A DNA stretch of 64,000 nt from Symbiodinium sp. CCMP2592 (taxonomy: Eukaryota; Sar; Dinophyceae; Suessiales; Symbiodiniaceae). Positions 11,521-23,010 of the stretch are shown piece after piece (position 1 is the stretch's first letter; the number at the start of each line of letters is the position of its first letter). Made by a program: the position numbers and the translations under genes. The stretch is taken from contig CAJNDT010003135.1 of the NCBI GenBank assembly GCA_905221615.1, forward strand, positions 468,001 through 532,000, read 5' to 3'. Below the pieces are notes generated by a model, which ran no database searches, was not told the origin of the DNA, and was given only the letters and a program-made list of their open reading frames with translations.

Positions 11521-12792
11521 TTTCCTAATCATCGGTCTGGTGGGTAGGAATTAGGAGATCAGTTTCGCGATCGTTAGAACAGACGTCATCATGTTCTACC
11601 GTGGCCATTTTGGCGATAGCCGATCGGGCCATACCGAAAAATCCCGCCCTCTCCACCCTATTTTCTTTTCGGTATGCGGCATCCTCGCAGTGACGTGGGC
11701 CTTCAAGCGCTCGCTTTTGGCACGCAAGACCAGCTCTGTCGTCCCTGCGTGGATTGCGGCCTGTTCACCGGCTGTTTCTGCGACGGGGACGGCGAAGAAT
11801 GTTACGCAGCCGTTCGGGTCCCACGCGAAGAGTGGGCTCCCAATCAACTCACTCCTTTGTGCACGGCTTGCGATTGCCGGTTCGACATGTGCCATTTCTG
11901 CAGAGGGATTCCCTGGGTGACGCCGCCGGCCCATCGTGATCGCGATCGTCACCAGCCGGCCGGCTATGATCACGGGGCGGATCCTCCCCTTAACTGGGAC
12001 CAGGTGGCCGGACTGCCGTGTGCTGGGGGCCGGTGCCCAAAACTCCGCCGGCCCCAGCCGCTCCCAATCGGGGCTTTGATCAGCCGATCTTTTATCTGGA
12101 TCCCGCGGGTGGCCAGCCTCGTCAGGGCCGAACGGCCCCCGCGGGTCGGCCTGCTATGTTCGCCGAGCCTGCTCAGTACTTGGTTCCGGGACAGCCCCCT
12201 AGGCAGCTCGACGAAGTGCCGCCTGATGTGCGGTCCTGCTCATTACGTGGTTCCAGGGCAGCCACCTCGGCGGCTGGATCAGTTGCCGCCCAACGTGGAG
12301 CTCCCTCCCGGCACCCAGATCTTGGTGCCGACGAGAAGTTCGACTCCGCAGACAAAAGCGCCGCCCAGCCCCGCCCAGATCGCGGCGTACCAAGCCGGGC
12401 GCGCGGCACCTGCTCGTGCCACAGCCAAGGCTGCTCCAGATGCAGCTTTTCGGGCGGCCGAGCGGCAGCTGATCGACCTGCTCGGAGCGGCTCCCCTTGA
12501 TGAAGATCCAATCGAAGAGCCTTCGCCCGAGCCGGATGACCCGGTCGAAGACTTTTAATTTTGTCATCGGGAATATCGCTCGTCTGATGTTTCCGATCGG
12601 ATTGATGTTGCGGTCCGTAGTGAATGCTATGGCGCACCCCTCGGCGATCGGGGGTCCGATCGGATGTGTGAAGATCGAGTGAAGTTTTGATGATCGGACT
12701 TGTGGCCGACTCCCACGTTGCGGTCGCAGAAAAAAGTGTGGCCGCCCCTTCGTCTGTTCAGCGAGGGGACCGAGCGTTTGCGATCGTAGTAA
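11521..12792 (+). mobile_element. Half-element B: retroelement fragment carrying gag-like ORF
   Basis: A 1272-bp unit has the same left and right ends as unit A but different internal cargo, a cysteine-rich gag-like frame. It sits directly 3' of A and is followed by a TA microsatellite (about 12795-12850). The two units look like complementary internal-deletion derivatives of one parental element. Confidence 0.75.
11674..12558 (+). CDS. Cysteine-rich gag-like protein, probably frame-damaged
   Basis: The N-terminal part has paired cysteines spaced like a zinc-binding domain: CVDCGLFTGCFC, then TPLCTACDCRFDMCHFCRG. I recall similar domains in dinoflagellate retroelement proteins. The C-terminal part is Pro/Ala-rich and ends acidic (EEPSPEPDDPVEDF). 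A motif, YLVPGQPPRQLDEVPPDV, sits in another frame at about 12174-12232. Its near-copy YVVPGQPPRRLDQLPPNV is in the main frame just after. The best reading therefore switches frame near 12010 and back near 12235. This suggests a decayed copy with compensating indels. Role inferred: nucleic-acid packaging. Confidence 0.55.
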   Translation: MRHPRSDVGLQALAFGTQDQLCRPCVDCGLFTGCFCDGDGEECYAAVRVPREEWAPNQLTPLCTACDCRFDMCHFCRGIPWVTPPAHRDRDRHQPAGYDHGADPPLNWDQVAGLPCAGGRCPKLRRPQPLPIGALISRSFIWIPRVASLVRAERPPRVGLLCSPSLLSTWFRDSPLGSSTKCRLMCGPAHYVVPGQPPRRLDQLPPNVELPPGTQILVPTRSSTPQTKAPPSPAQIAAYQAGRAAPARATAKAAPDAAFRAAERQLIDLLGAAPLDEDPIEEPSPEPDDPVEDF

Positions 12793-14185
12793 CTGATATC
12801 TATATATATATATATATGTATACATGTATATACATATGTATATATACACACAGTATTCAATATGTGACCGAGTATAATAGTTCAAGCAACCGGAGGCCCG
12901 GAGTCGCCACAAGGCTGGTTTTCAGGCCTCGGTGTAGGCCGAGAATTATGGATTAGAGCTCTGCGGTGGGATCCTTCCAGAGGAGGTGACGCCGGGAAGG
13001 GCACGGGCTCTCCGATCGGGACCGCTTCATGCGCCTGGCAGTGACGCACCACGCTACAGCAAAGACATAGAAGCTTGACGTCGTCTGGGTTAGGTTCTTA
13101 ATCGGATCCGATGCTAGATTCCGCTAGTGACTAGTGTCTTTTGCAGTGGTTCCCCTTCGTGGCCTTGTTTCCAGAAGCTCTATGACTCTATGGAGACTGT
13201 TTTTTAGGATGGAGGCTTCGCACCGGTCCTTGCCGGTCATTCCTGGAAGCTGGCCCACTGAACTTCGACATCATGGGAGAGTGGAAGTCTCCATTCGTCT
13301 GGAAATAAATCAACATTCTGAAACACTACAGCGACGCCATTTGAAGCGGTGCTGTTGCAGCGGATACTGCACCATTAAGTAGAGCTTACTAGCACTTCGC
13401 AAGCATCCGGATATCGTGCTCGGGCTATAGCTGATTTGGCCTGCAACAGACCTGTCTAGCCGCGAGTGGCTGGGATTTTTCCAGAATGCTCAGCTTAAGG
13501 CCGCTGGTCAAGAGTGAGATCGCCGGGGCTCCATCTAGGTTCCAACGTGCTCCTTGTCTCTATGAGACTCCCTGCACCTCACCAGACTGTGCTCTTGAGC
13601 GAAACAGTTGCCGGCAAGCCACAGTAGGGTTAGCAATTGAAGCTGTGAATCGACTCCTTCAACTGTGTCTTCTCTGCAAGTTCGGCACACTTTCGTTATT
13701 GCAATGTGACGTTTCGCTTCGGCTTGAATGTGCGAGCTTCACCTACGACAGCTGCAGCGACTGTTGCAAGTTGGTTCGTCTGTGCGGTGTACAGAAGCCG
13801 AAGCTGTGGCCGGAGTGCACGTGCCAGGCAAGCAGTAGTGGCGCCGCAGCAAGCCACGCCGGCTACACCGGAGATTGGGAATGCGGTTGGAGCCTGAGAT
13901 CACTTTGTTCCCTCCATGTGTTCATGAAACCTGTCTGAACTTCAGTACTCAGTCCTGTGCTTCTGAGACTGCTGTTTCTTTGCTCATGCCAGACCCGTCT
14001 TACACCATCGGAAGCCAGTGGAGTGTTGGCAAGTTGGCTCAACATGTGGCGTCGTTGCTAATTGGATTGAAAATGCAGCGTCTACGATGATCAGCCTGCA
14101 AAAGGCCTCGACACACCAAACTACCTCACCTCCGCGGTCAGCAGAGACTTCGGACCCTTCCTAGCCGCTAGCCGGTGGAACCTGC
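12793..14185. other. Gap with isolated exon-like piece
   Basis: It starts with a TA-rich microsatellite. The frame at 13446-13520 (TDLSSREWLGFFQNAQLKAA) is coding-like, but no partner exon was found. Other frames have no recognisable motif. Confidence 0.35.
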
Positions 14186-15085
14186 CATGCCACCGCCCAA
14201 GCGGGAAGATGTGCAAGTTGGCGAGGAGAAGTGGAAGGCCGTCCGTGGTGTTCTGGTCCAACATGAAAGGGCAAGCTTCAACGTGCTGCTGTACTGGCAG
14301 TTTTTTGCCTGAGCAGTCAATCCCTTTGAGGAAGTCCAGCGTAGAAAGGAAACCTGGCACTCTCGCGTTGCCTTTCCCGATTCCCAAACTCCACCGGAAG
14401 CTGCTTTGTGCTCTGGGCCACATGCAAACGGAAAACAGACCCTCAAGAAGCTTCCAGGTACCGTTCTGGCAGGAGCCGGTGAAGCAAGAACAGCTGGCGC
14501 TTCACGAGGACTGGGCTACTGGATTTTGGAGCATTCTCGCCTTGGATGCGGATCCGGCTTAGGATGGCAACCTGATCTACGCCAAGAGAGAGGGGCCGAA
14601 GCCGGCATGGCTTGTCAAGTGCATTTGGGGCTTTGCCAATGACTCTTACCATCAGCATCTGAAGTCAACGTCAGCTTGTGCAGATTTCCCATAGATGGAC
14701 CACATGTTTGTAAAACGCTCCAAGAACGGCCAGGTATCTGCAGAAACGTGCAGGAAGATCACGATTCCGCTGGACCATCAGGTGCGCGTCCGGCAGGCTG
14801 AAGTTCCCATCGCATGTTGAGGCGAGGCGAAGACTCGGATGAAGCGATTGTTGGGATGAGCTCAGCCACCGAGCTTTCTCCACCCTTACTTGCCTTACCT
14901 TGCCAGAACGCAAAGAAACCCTTTTTACGCTTTCGAAAAGCCGCCGAGTGCCCAGAGCCTGGAAAACAGAGAAGCTGCAGGTTCTTCGAGTTGAAGGATG
15001 GGCAGATCCGTTGGTGGAGGCGATACCGATGGCGGCTCCTTTGACGTCGGTAGATCCAGCCTATTCTTCGTACACTCGTGCTTAA
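14186..15085 (+). pseudogene. Broken coding-like region, unknown family
   Basis: From an ATG at 14186 (MPPPKREDVQVGEEKWKAVR) the frame reads through a TGA near 14306 into NPFEEVQRRKETWHSRVAF. A neighbouring frame gives VKQEQLALHEDWATGFWSIL, a TAG at 14560-14562, then DGNLIYAKREGPKPAWLVK in the same frame. Another TAG precedes MDHMFVKRSKNGQVSAE, again in that frame. A last open stretch ends near 15083 (LQVLRVEGWADPLVEAIPM). Coding-like composition across several stops suggests a decayed gene or unrecognised introns. No function can be named. Confidence 0.35.
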
Positions 15086-16267
15086 GCTTCGGCCGTCAGC
15101 CCTTCAGCCTTTCCCCTGAACCTGAAGTCGTAGACCTGTGACAGCTGCTCCTGGCTTTTTCGTAGCGATACCCTTCCAAGCAGTTTTTCCAACAGAAATA
15201 AGGGCAGCAAGAGGCTCCAGAGGCTCCCAGGGGATCACCACGTGGCCACCGGAGGCCGTCATTTGCAGATCAGCTCCGGCAGCCCCGCCCGCCGCAGGTC
15301 TGCTCCAGCGGGGTCGAAGTGTTTGTCAAGGGACGGTAGATGTAGAAATCACCATTCCGACATCAACAACTCGAGTGCTGGAGAGCTAAGGAGTTTTGCT
15401 ATTGAATGTGCATGATACGACATGCATAGTGGGCAGATTCGTGATCCCAGTTCTTGAAACCCGCTCCTGTCTGTCAGAGTCACTGGGTTCCTCCCTCGGC
15501 CGTCTAGACAGATTGGTCTGATCGCCTGGGCGGTACTGAGATCTATCCAGACATGTGTAAATGCCGTTTGGAGAGATGGAGTAGCCTTTGCATAGCTTGA
15601 ATCAGGTAGTCCGCAACAAAGAGCCGTGGTCTCAGCTATGCTGCGATGCTGTGATGTTGCGTTTGATAACCTCGAGAAACGTGTTGCGGTCAACTTTGCC
15701 GATCTCGTTGTCTGGTTACCCGCAGTACTTGAGACCTTTTCTTCGTTGTGTTCTTTGACGCTGTGCTGGTCTTCAGAATGTGAGCACGGTGGGAGGCCGC
15801 GCCCTCGACCGGTGCGCTGCCTGGACCTGACGCAGCTGAAGCGCGTGACACGGACACAGGTGAAGAGCAGACCCCTTGAGCGTCTGCATTTCAACACGAG
15901 CACATCGGGGGGGTCTAATGGCATCTAAGTCTAAGCATTCCTCCGCGACAAGCTGTTGTGCGGGGTGAGGTCCTGTGCACTGTTGCAGCTGCACGCCCTT
16001 GCCGTTGCTCCTGTCTCTCTGTACTCCCCGTTGCTGCGTGTTTCCGGCTTTCGAAAACGGCAGTGGCAAGAACGAAGGTCGTTGGGAAGGCACCAATACT
16101 GCAGTCGACTGCGCCATGCAATTTTTTTCGGGAACCGTCGTACCGAACAATAATCAAAGTTATGGTCGACGTTTTCTACATGATCATATGAGCATCGGAC
16201 AAAACCTCCGTAAGAGCTAACATGACTAGAGCGCAACTGAGATGGTGAAAAACTAGGGTCTAGTAGG

Positions 16268-16350
16268 AAAACCGATAGGGGCCGACCCATGTTCTCGGCA
16301 TGGCATCTTGTAGTTGATCTCTGCATAACCGATAGGGGCCGACCCGAGAT
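16268..16350. repeat. Short direct repeat
   Basis: The sequence AACCGATAGGGGCCGACCC occurs twice about 60 bp apart, each followed after a few b­ases by TCTCGGCATG. The function is unknown. Confidence 0.7.
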
Positions 16351-16974
16351 CTCGGCATGAGCAGGTCGAACAATAGGTTTAGGCCGCCGCTCTAATATGT
16401 GCCATGTAACACCTCAAAGCCGCCGTCGCATGGTGCATGCGTTACGCACCAACGCAGCCAAGCCCATCGTCCGACTTTGCATGCAGGTGAAGTTCCCCTA
16501 CTCTACTCGCATATTGCTCCAGTTCAAGGAGGTCCTGAGGGTTTCTTGGGAGCAGAGGGGGATTCGGCGAATCGACAAGAAAGGAAGACCCCTTGCCAAA
16601 GGACTACACAGACTACCAGCTCGAGCTGAGATCGGAGCGAGAACTGGAGATCATGGAATGGTGCTGCCCCTAAAAGGAATGGCAGCCGTGCAAGAGGCAG
16701 TCACTCTGTTTGACCTAGGCTGCTAGTCTGCTGTTATGAATTTGGTGCCTGACAAGTTACCTTGCAGAGCTGCCGCTGTTTGGCAAACGACCAGGTACAA
16801 GATCTTGATCCGGTTCACCATGGAGAGCTGTGAAGCCGTGGTGGATCGAGACGATGGTCGTGCACATCCCTCAGTCGCCACCAAGGAGATGAGATAACTA
16901 GTTGGCCCCGGCTTCAAATCAATGCCGAAACTACTTGGTGCAGCGCATGATGGATTCAGAACATTCAGCACTCT

Positions 16975-17029
16975 TCTCTCGCTCTCGCTCTCGCTCTCGC
17001 TCTCGCTCTCGCTCTCGCTCTCGCTCTCG

Positions 17030-17090
<61 letters not shown>

Positions 17091-17287
17091 CCTCTTCCTC
17101 TTCCTCTTCGTCCTCGTCCTCCATCTCTTTCTGTTTCGCTTTCTCTGTATCTTTGTCTCCGTCTTCGTGATCGTGCGTGTAGATGCGGCATGATTTGCAT
17201 TTCGTTCCTTCTTTATTTGTTTCTTTCTTCGTTTCTTTTTTTTTTTCTCTCTCTCTCTCTCTCTCGCTCTCTCTCGCTCTCTCTGTC

Positions 17288-17322
<35 letters not shown>

Positions 17323-17325
17323 ACG
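16975..17325. repeat. CT-rich microsatellite cluster
   Basis: (TCGCTC)n grades into pure (CT)n at about 16977-17085, followed by TTCCTC units and a second (CT)n block at about 17245-17322. Arg/Ser/Leu and Arg/Glu frames on the two strands are artefacts. Confidence 0.9.
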
Positions 17326-18319
17326 GCCCCTCCTCTTGTGCTTGACATGCAACTCCTGGTGGACGTGTGATCATGCATTGGGACGGAATCTACATTCTAC
17401 CTGGACCGGGTGAAATTGAAGCTGCAGTTGATAGTGGGGCAGCTCAGGTTGCACCCGGCCAGGAGAGCGAAACTGATCTGGATGCGCGAGACCGGATGTA
17501 GGCCCCAGCTGCATGCAGTCAAGCAGAACGAATGATTGCTGTTTCCATGGCAATGATACCTGCAAGCATTGTGAGAAGCATCCACCAAGTGGATCTTCGA
17601 TGCCAAAGCGGACACCCTAGATCCTCAAGTAGAGGTTGCATGTTGGCTGCCTCTTGTACAGAACTCTGTGAGAAGATGATCATCCACCACTCGGCAGCAC
17701 TGCGTGTGTTCGTGTCCATCAGTTTGAGTGCAATAGGCTGTGCAGGGTATTCACGTCTTCTATTCGCTATGGTGCTGCTTTTTCCGCCGGTGGTGGACTT
17801 GCCATGCTCGAAGCAGCTCCGCCAGCTCTCCTTTCGGATTACGAACACATCCGCACTTTATGCTGAGCAGTGCCATAGGTTTAGGTCAGGTTCTAGAGGC
17901 TCGAAGATGGACAGAGCATAACAGGATCAATTCCAAACCACATCACTTTGCCGCGTCTCTTGCACGAAGCTGCCGCCTGACGTGGAAAACTAACGGCTGA
18001 CAACGCAGTCTTGATTTCGTCGTGGGATGGGGTCCACGTCCCGATTTCCCAGTGGAGCGATTGTGTCGTTGTCCGCAATGAAGGATTGTCCTGCATCCGT
18101 TGATGCATGGTTTGCATCAAAGGGGGGATACCCTGAGCCCTAAGTGCACAAGTTGATCTCTAAATCCTTAAACCCAAATCTACGATTGCTGCTGAAAGTG
18201 CTGCTGCAACTGTTGCTACGATCGTATTCTCGCTGTTCCAAGACTTCTTTCTTCGAGCCCTAGGCTGCGAATCCTTGAAGCCTCCGGTGCCTCGCAAAAC
18301 CTACGGCAAAGCAGTTGAG

Positions 18320-20262
18320 GCCCAGATCAGCGTGAGTGGCTGCACCCACGTCAGTGTCGGTCCGATTGCCAAGACCTCGGACTCGGCTTCGGGTTTGATC
18401 TCCTGTCGGGGCTGACCTCAAAGCTGTGCCGCAGGTCAGGGGGAATTACTCTGTAGATGGCTCCAACCACAACAAGCCGGCGTACCGGAAGGAGCAGAAG
18501 GCCTCCCTGCTTCTCCCAAGGGCAGCTGACGTCTTCGATGCTAGGTTCTTCTGCCAGCTTCTAGTTATAGTTGCTGCTCTGAGATTCAGAGAGAGAGAGT
18601 TCAGCTGTTCTGAGACATCACTTCGGGGTACCATGTGCCTGTGAGGTGAGTGGCTTGGACGTCATGCTCCTGAGCTGCAGAGCCGTCTTTAGCAGGGCGA
18701 TTGCAAGCTCAACTTGGCTCCCGGGTCCGTAGGCAAGACAAGCAAGGCTCTACTACTGGGACGAGCGCGATGGCGTCGAGTTCAGTGGCTGGTGGTTTGG
18801 GCCGAAGATTGGCGGCGACCAGGTGGTTGGGGTTTGGTGCTTTGCAGCTGTGTACTAACTACTGGCACTCATGATGATCTTATACAACCATAAATACCAT
18901 ACATACGTACCTATATATATATATATATATATACATGTATAAACATACGTACATACGGACATATGGACATACGGAAATACACATGCATGCATGCCATGCC
19001 TGCCATACGTGCCATACATGCCATACATGGCATTACATTACACCACATTACATTGCACTGCATTACATGACATTAGGTTGCAGTACATTAGCATATGCAT
19101 ACATGCACATGCTGCAGTTGTAGCTGCTACCAAGGTCAGTCCTAAAGGTTTCTGTATGTTACTCGTGTCACTGCTGCAGTCGGCAGAGTTTGTGGTCGGA
19201 GCTTGTGCCGCAGGTTTGGGCCTACCAGCCGACGCGAGCCACGCAGACGCCACCGCGAACCGGATGGAAGGCATCCTCTATCAGCTTCTGATGCCTGAGG
19301 CAGATGCACTTTGCATCCTGCTGCACCATGTTCTGATTACATTTTTCTTCGTGATGGTTAATCATCAGTATCATTGTTTCTCAGTGTCACATCTGAAGTC
19401 GTCAAGGGTATGCTTACGGTTCCCGTTCCTGCCATGACAGGTGGTAGCATCTCATCGCAAATTCTGACACCAACCTGAGCATGTAGGAGCTACGATGGAA
19501 AGGGAGCAGATGGCCCAAGAAGACCGCACAGGTGCCCTACGATGGCGCCGTGGACCAGACCCTGGTCCTTGCCCCTAGGGCCTGGCTCTCGAAGCTTCCT
19601 GTGGGGGAGGGGGGGTTGGGTTTTGTGGTGAGCCTAAGGTATGGGCATGTGACGATTTGTTGACTGTGTGTCACAACAGGGTTGAGGAGGGTGACCGACG
19701 GTTTCGAGTTTGAAGATGTCGTTAGACTCGTAGCAAGTTGAGTTTGTTTGTGCCTCTGGCAAACCAGACATAGCAATGAGCCGTGTGCGAGCCATGTGTT
19801 TCAGACGGGACCATGGGCTATCCACATGTCCTGGCAGCTGCAGCCTTGCCCGGCTAGCCGTAACATCTTCCCATCCGCGCAGGGCCTTGCGGCGTTGGCT
19901 CCTGAGTGGCCGTTCGATGTACAGGGTTGAGATCTGTTTTGGGCCTTCGGCATCCAATCGCCTAGGCCCCACGATCTCTTGATTCGAGTTTCTCGGCCAC
20001 GTTCTCCTTTGCTAAGGGATTTATGCAGTATGGTCGATGAAAGGGGTTGTAGACAAGACATCGAGCCGGTAGACCACGTAACCAAACCCTCCAAACCTCT
20101 GGTTGAGAATCCTTATCGAACCCTGTTAGCAACCCGTATAGTACCCCCCCCGCATTGTAGTGCCTACACGCGATTTGGAGCTTCAGGCTGCAGGTTCCAA
20201 ACCCTGAGCCCTTGAACCTGAAACAGGAAACCCCATTCCTGAAAGCCTGTTTGGTTTAGGGC

Positions 20263-20299
<37 letters not shown>

Positions 20300-21721
20300 G
20301 ACTCCTGCTTAGTTGCATAAGACGTCGCGACTCCCAGCCCTGCAGCCGCGGCGGGTCTGAGGCAGCAAGAGGCCTTGAAGCAGCAAGCCGAGGCCAGGCG
20401 TGTCGGACCGGCTAGGCTTTGAAGGCACTAGATCAAGGTCTCGAGTATGGGTTGGCCGCACATCTGAGCCGCAAGAGTATCTGCCGGTCTGGAAGTGCGC
20501 ATGTTGCGAGGCCCGGCAGCAGCAGATCCTGGCTGAAAAGATGCGGCAAGCAGAGGATCATTTTGCAGCTCAATGGTTGTGGAGTGTGATTAGAGCCGTG
20601 AATCTGAGCCGACACAGCATCCCTGCACTGCGCAGGCTTGTCTCGCTCTCTCTCTCTCTCTCTCTGCCTTTCCCTCTCTGTCTCTTCTTTCTTTCTCTCG
20701 TCTCTCGCAGTCTCTCTGCCCGTTGCGAGGAGCAGAAAAAGAGAGTTGAGGAAGCCAGGCAGAGGGCCGAGGCGTGGGGCATGGGATGGATGGCCTTGGT
20801 CTCTTGGTCCGTGCAGCAGGCGTGTACCCGTGCGCCGATGATGACACCTGCCGCTCTGCAGGAGAACAAGAAGAAGATTGAGGAAGCAAATAGAAGAAGG
20901 GTGGAGGAGTCAATCCATTTTCCAGAAAGACCCTCCACTGAAGCCTGCTCAACTCTGGAGGTGCAACTTGAGAAGTCTTCAGTTGCCGGGCAGGAGGAGA
21001 AAAAGAGGCAGGAAGAGGTGAAGAAGAGGGCAGAGGCCCGGGCGAAGCTGATATCCACATCGCTGCTGTTGCTGTTATTCTCACCTTGCCAACAGTCACA
21101 ATACGGATTCAATTTTACTCAATCTTTGCATCGTCCTGCCGCTCCTACCTTCTGTCTTGTTAATCCCGTTTTTACCACTCCTTGCTGCCCCTTTGTCTTG
21201 TTGCTGGTGCTGCTGTGCTAGTTGCAAGTATTGGGCGCGAAGCAGCGCTGTGAATCAGGTCCTCGAGTCGGGTCGGCTAAAGTCACGCATCCAAAACAAG
21301 CCGTGGATTGCAGTGGTTTTTGTCCTTTCTCCATCCTGCTAATCGGCTGACCGTTGCTGCTCCGGCATAACAGTGACTGCTCAAAACAGTCTTGTCTTTC
21401 TTATTATTTTGCCATGGTTTTTTGCAACGTAAATTTTGCTTCAGTTCCTCTTATCTACCACTAATTTCCCGAGAACTGCTTGGTATGCTTCGGTTGTAGC
21501 TTACGGCCGTTGCTAATCGAACAAGCAACTCGATGACCTACGCGACCGGTTCCGATTCTAGCAGCCTTGAGGTGGGAGGGCTTTGGAGTTTAGAGTTTTC
21601 GGTGGGGGACTTCAGGTCTGGGGTTTTCGCGCTTTGGTTTTGGGGTCTTGGAGCCTGGGAGTTTGGGGCTCAAGAGCAGGAACAGAAGTCCGTCCTGGCG
21701 ATTCGGCAAGTGCTGATGAAG
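18320..21721 (+). CDS. WWFGP-module protein with exon-encoded coiled coil
   Basis: Multi-exon gene; the 5' end and probably the 3' end are not identified. Exons: 18320-18367, 18435-18500, 18646-18665, 18747-18822, 19214-19270, 19532-19570, 20372-20392, 20511-20555, 20730-20771, 20862-20906, 20994-21035 and 21680-21721. The first six encode a compact module: AQISVSGCTH, RGNYSVDGSNHNKPAYRK, LYYWDERDG, FSGWWFGPKIGGDQ, VWAYQPTRATQTPPRTGWK and VPYDGAVDQTLVL. I remember this module from unannotated dinoflagellate proteins; its function is unknown. The later exons of 7-15 codons, all in phase 0, encode a charged coiled coil (EQKKRVEEARQRAE, EEKKRQEEVKKRAE, EQKSVLAIRQVLMK). Of eleven donors eight are GC, two GA and one GT. 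A CT tract lies just before the 20730 exon and may be its polypyrimidine tract. Confidence 0.6.
18905..18960. repeat. TA-rich microsatellite in intron
   Basis: (TA)n with flanking TACA/TACG units lies in the intron between the GGDQ and VWAY exons. A similar (TA)n tract occupies 20264-20299 in a later intron. Confidence 0.8.
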
Positions 21722-22611
21722 GCCGATGCTCCGCCCGATTTCTTTGAGCATGGGCTCGGCCTGTCAACTCTGGATGATCACATGTCTTGTTGCTTGCCAT
21801 TACTGCATGAGCTCCCATACTGTTGTCGTTACTGCTGTTGTTACTGAGCGTATGATTATGTTTGCTATACGTGTCCCACTACTTAAGGTGGTACTCTTGA
21901 GCTATCGTCTTTGCAGCGGGCATCTAGGTCTGGTTCTTTCACAGAAGCTGCCACAACCGCCCAGTCTGAGTGTTGAGGCTCTTGCTTTGGCTCAGATCTT
22001 GGAATACGAGCCATGGTTGATGTAACTGACTCGAACGTTAGCCCAGAACAATGCGTGATTTTTTCTCCGCCAGTAGCCTGTTGGCAATGTTGCTACTGTA
22101 ATGTTACTACCATTACCACTTCCACCACTACGTGCAGGAGTATTGCTAGAATACCAGAGCGCCTTGCGCTTGGACGTTGAAGTCATTTCAAGTTATCAGA
22201 CGCCATGCTTGGTCAACTCCCTGCCGCTTCTTGGATACCGGCGGGGGCCTCCGACTGTCATCGCCGTGGCAAGCAAGACTAGCAATCGTGACAAGTACAT
22301 TCCAGAAGCGTGTGTAGCAATGACACACTTGCACCAAGAGAACGTACGCGGTCATAACGTTAGTATTGTGAGGCATCATGCGCCGTATCGGTCTTGAAAC
22401 TAGCCGCAGTGCTTCAAATTGCTCTCTTATCTGGGTTAGCACGGGTGATTTGCCGCGCTTTTTCTGCGTGGGGTGCGATAGCCGTGAGAACAAAGTAGTC
22501 TTCGCAACAGTAATGCTGGCAGTACTCGTCGGAATTAGCGTAGTAGTGGTAGTAGCAGCCGCAGTAGCAGCAGCAGGAGCAACAGTGAGTTTTTGACCTC
22601 CCACCTACCAG

Positions 22612-23010
<399 letters not shown>

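Larger units (their letters stand above)
15086..18319. other. Gap with repeats and orphan exon-like frames
   Basis: Contains a short direct repeat (16268 and 16328), CT-rich arrays (16975-17325), and unassigned coding-like frames near 16610-16680 (DYTDYQLELRSERELEIMEW), 17398-17535 (TFYLDRVKLKLQLIVGQLRL) and 17745-17860 (YGAAFSAGGGLAMLEAAPPA). None could be joined into a gene. Confidence 0.35.

Noticed and set aside
16723..17378. Arg/Glu- and Ser/Leu-rich ORFs suggesting an SR protein
   Set aside because: They are pure translations of CT and TCGCTC microsatellites.
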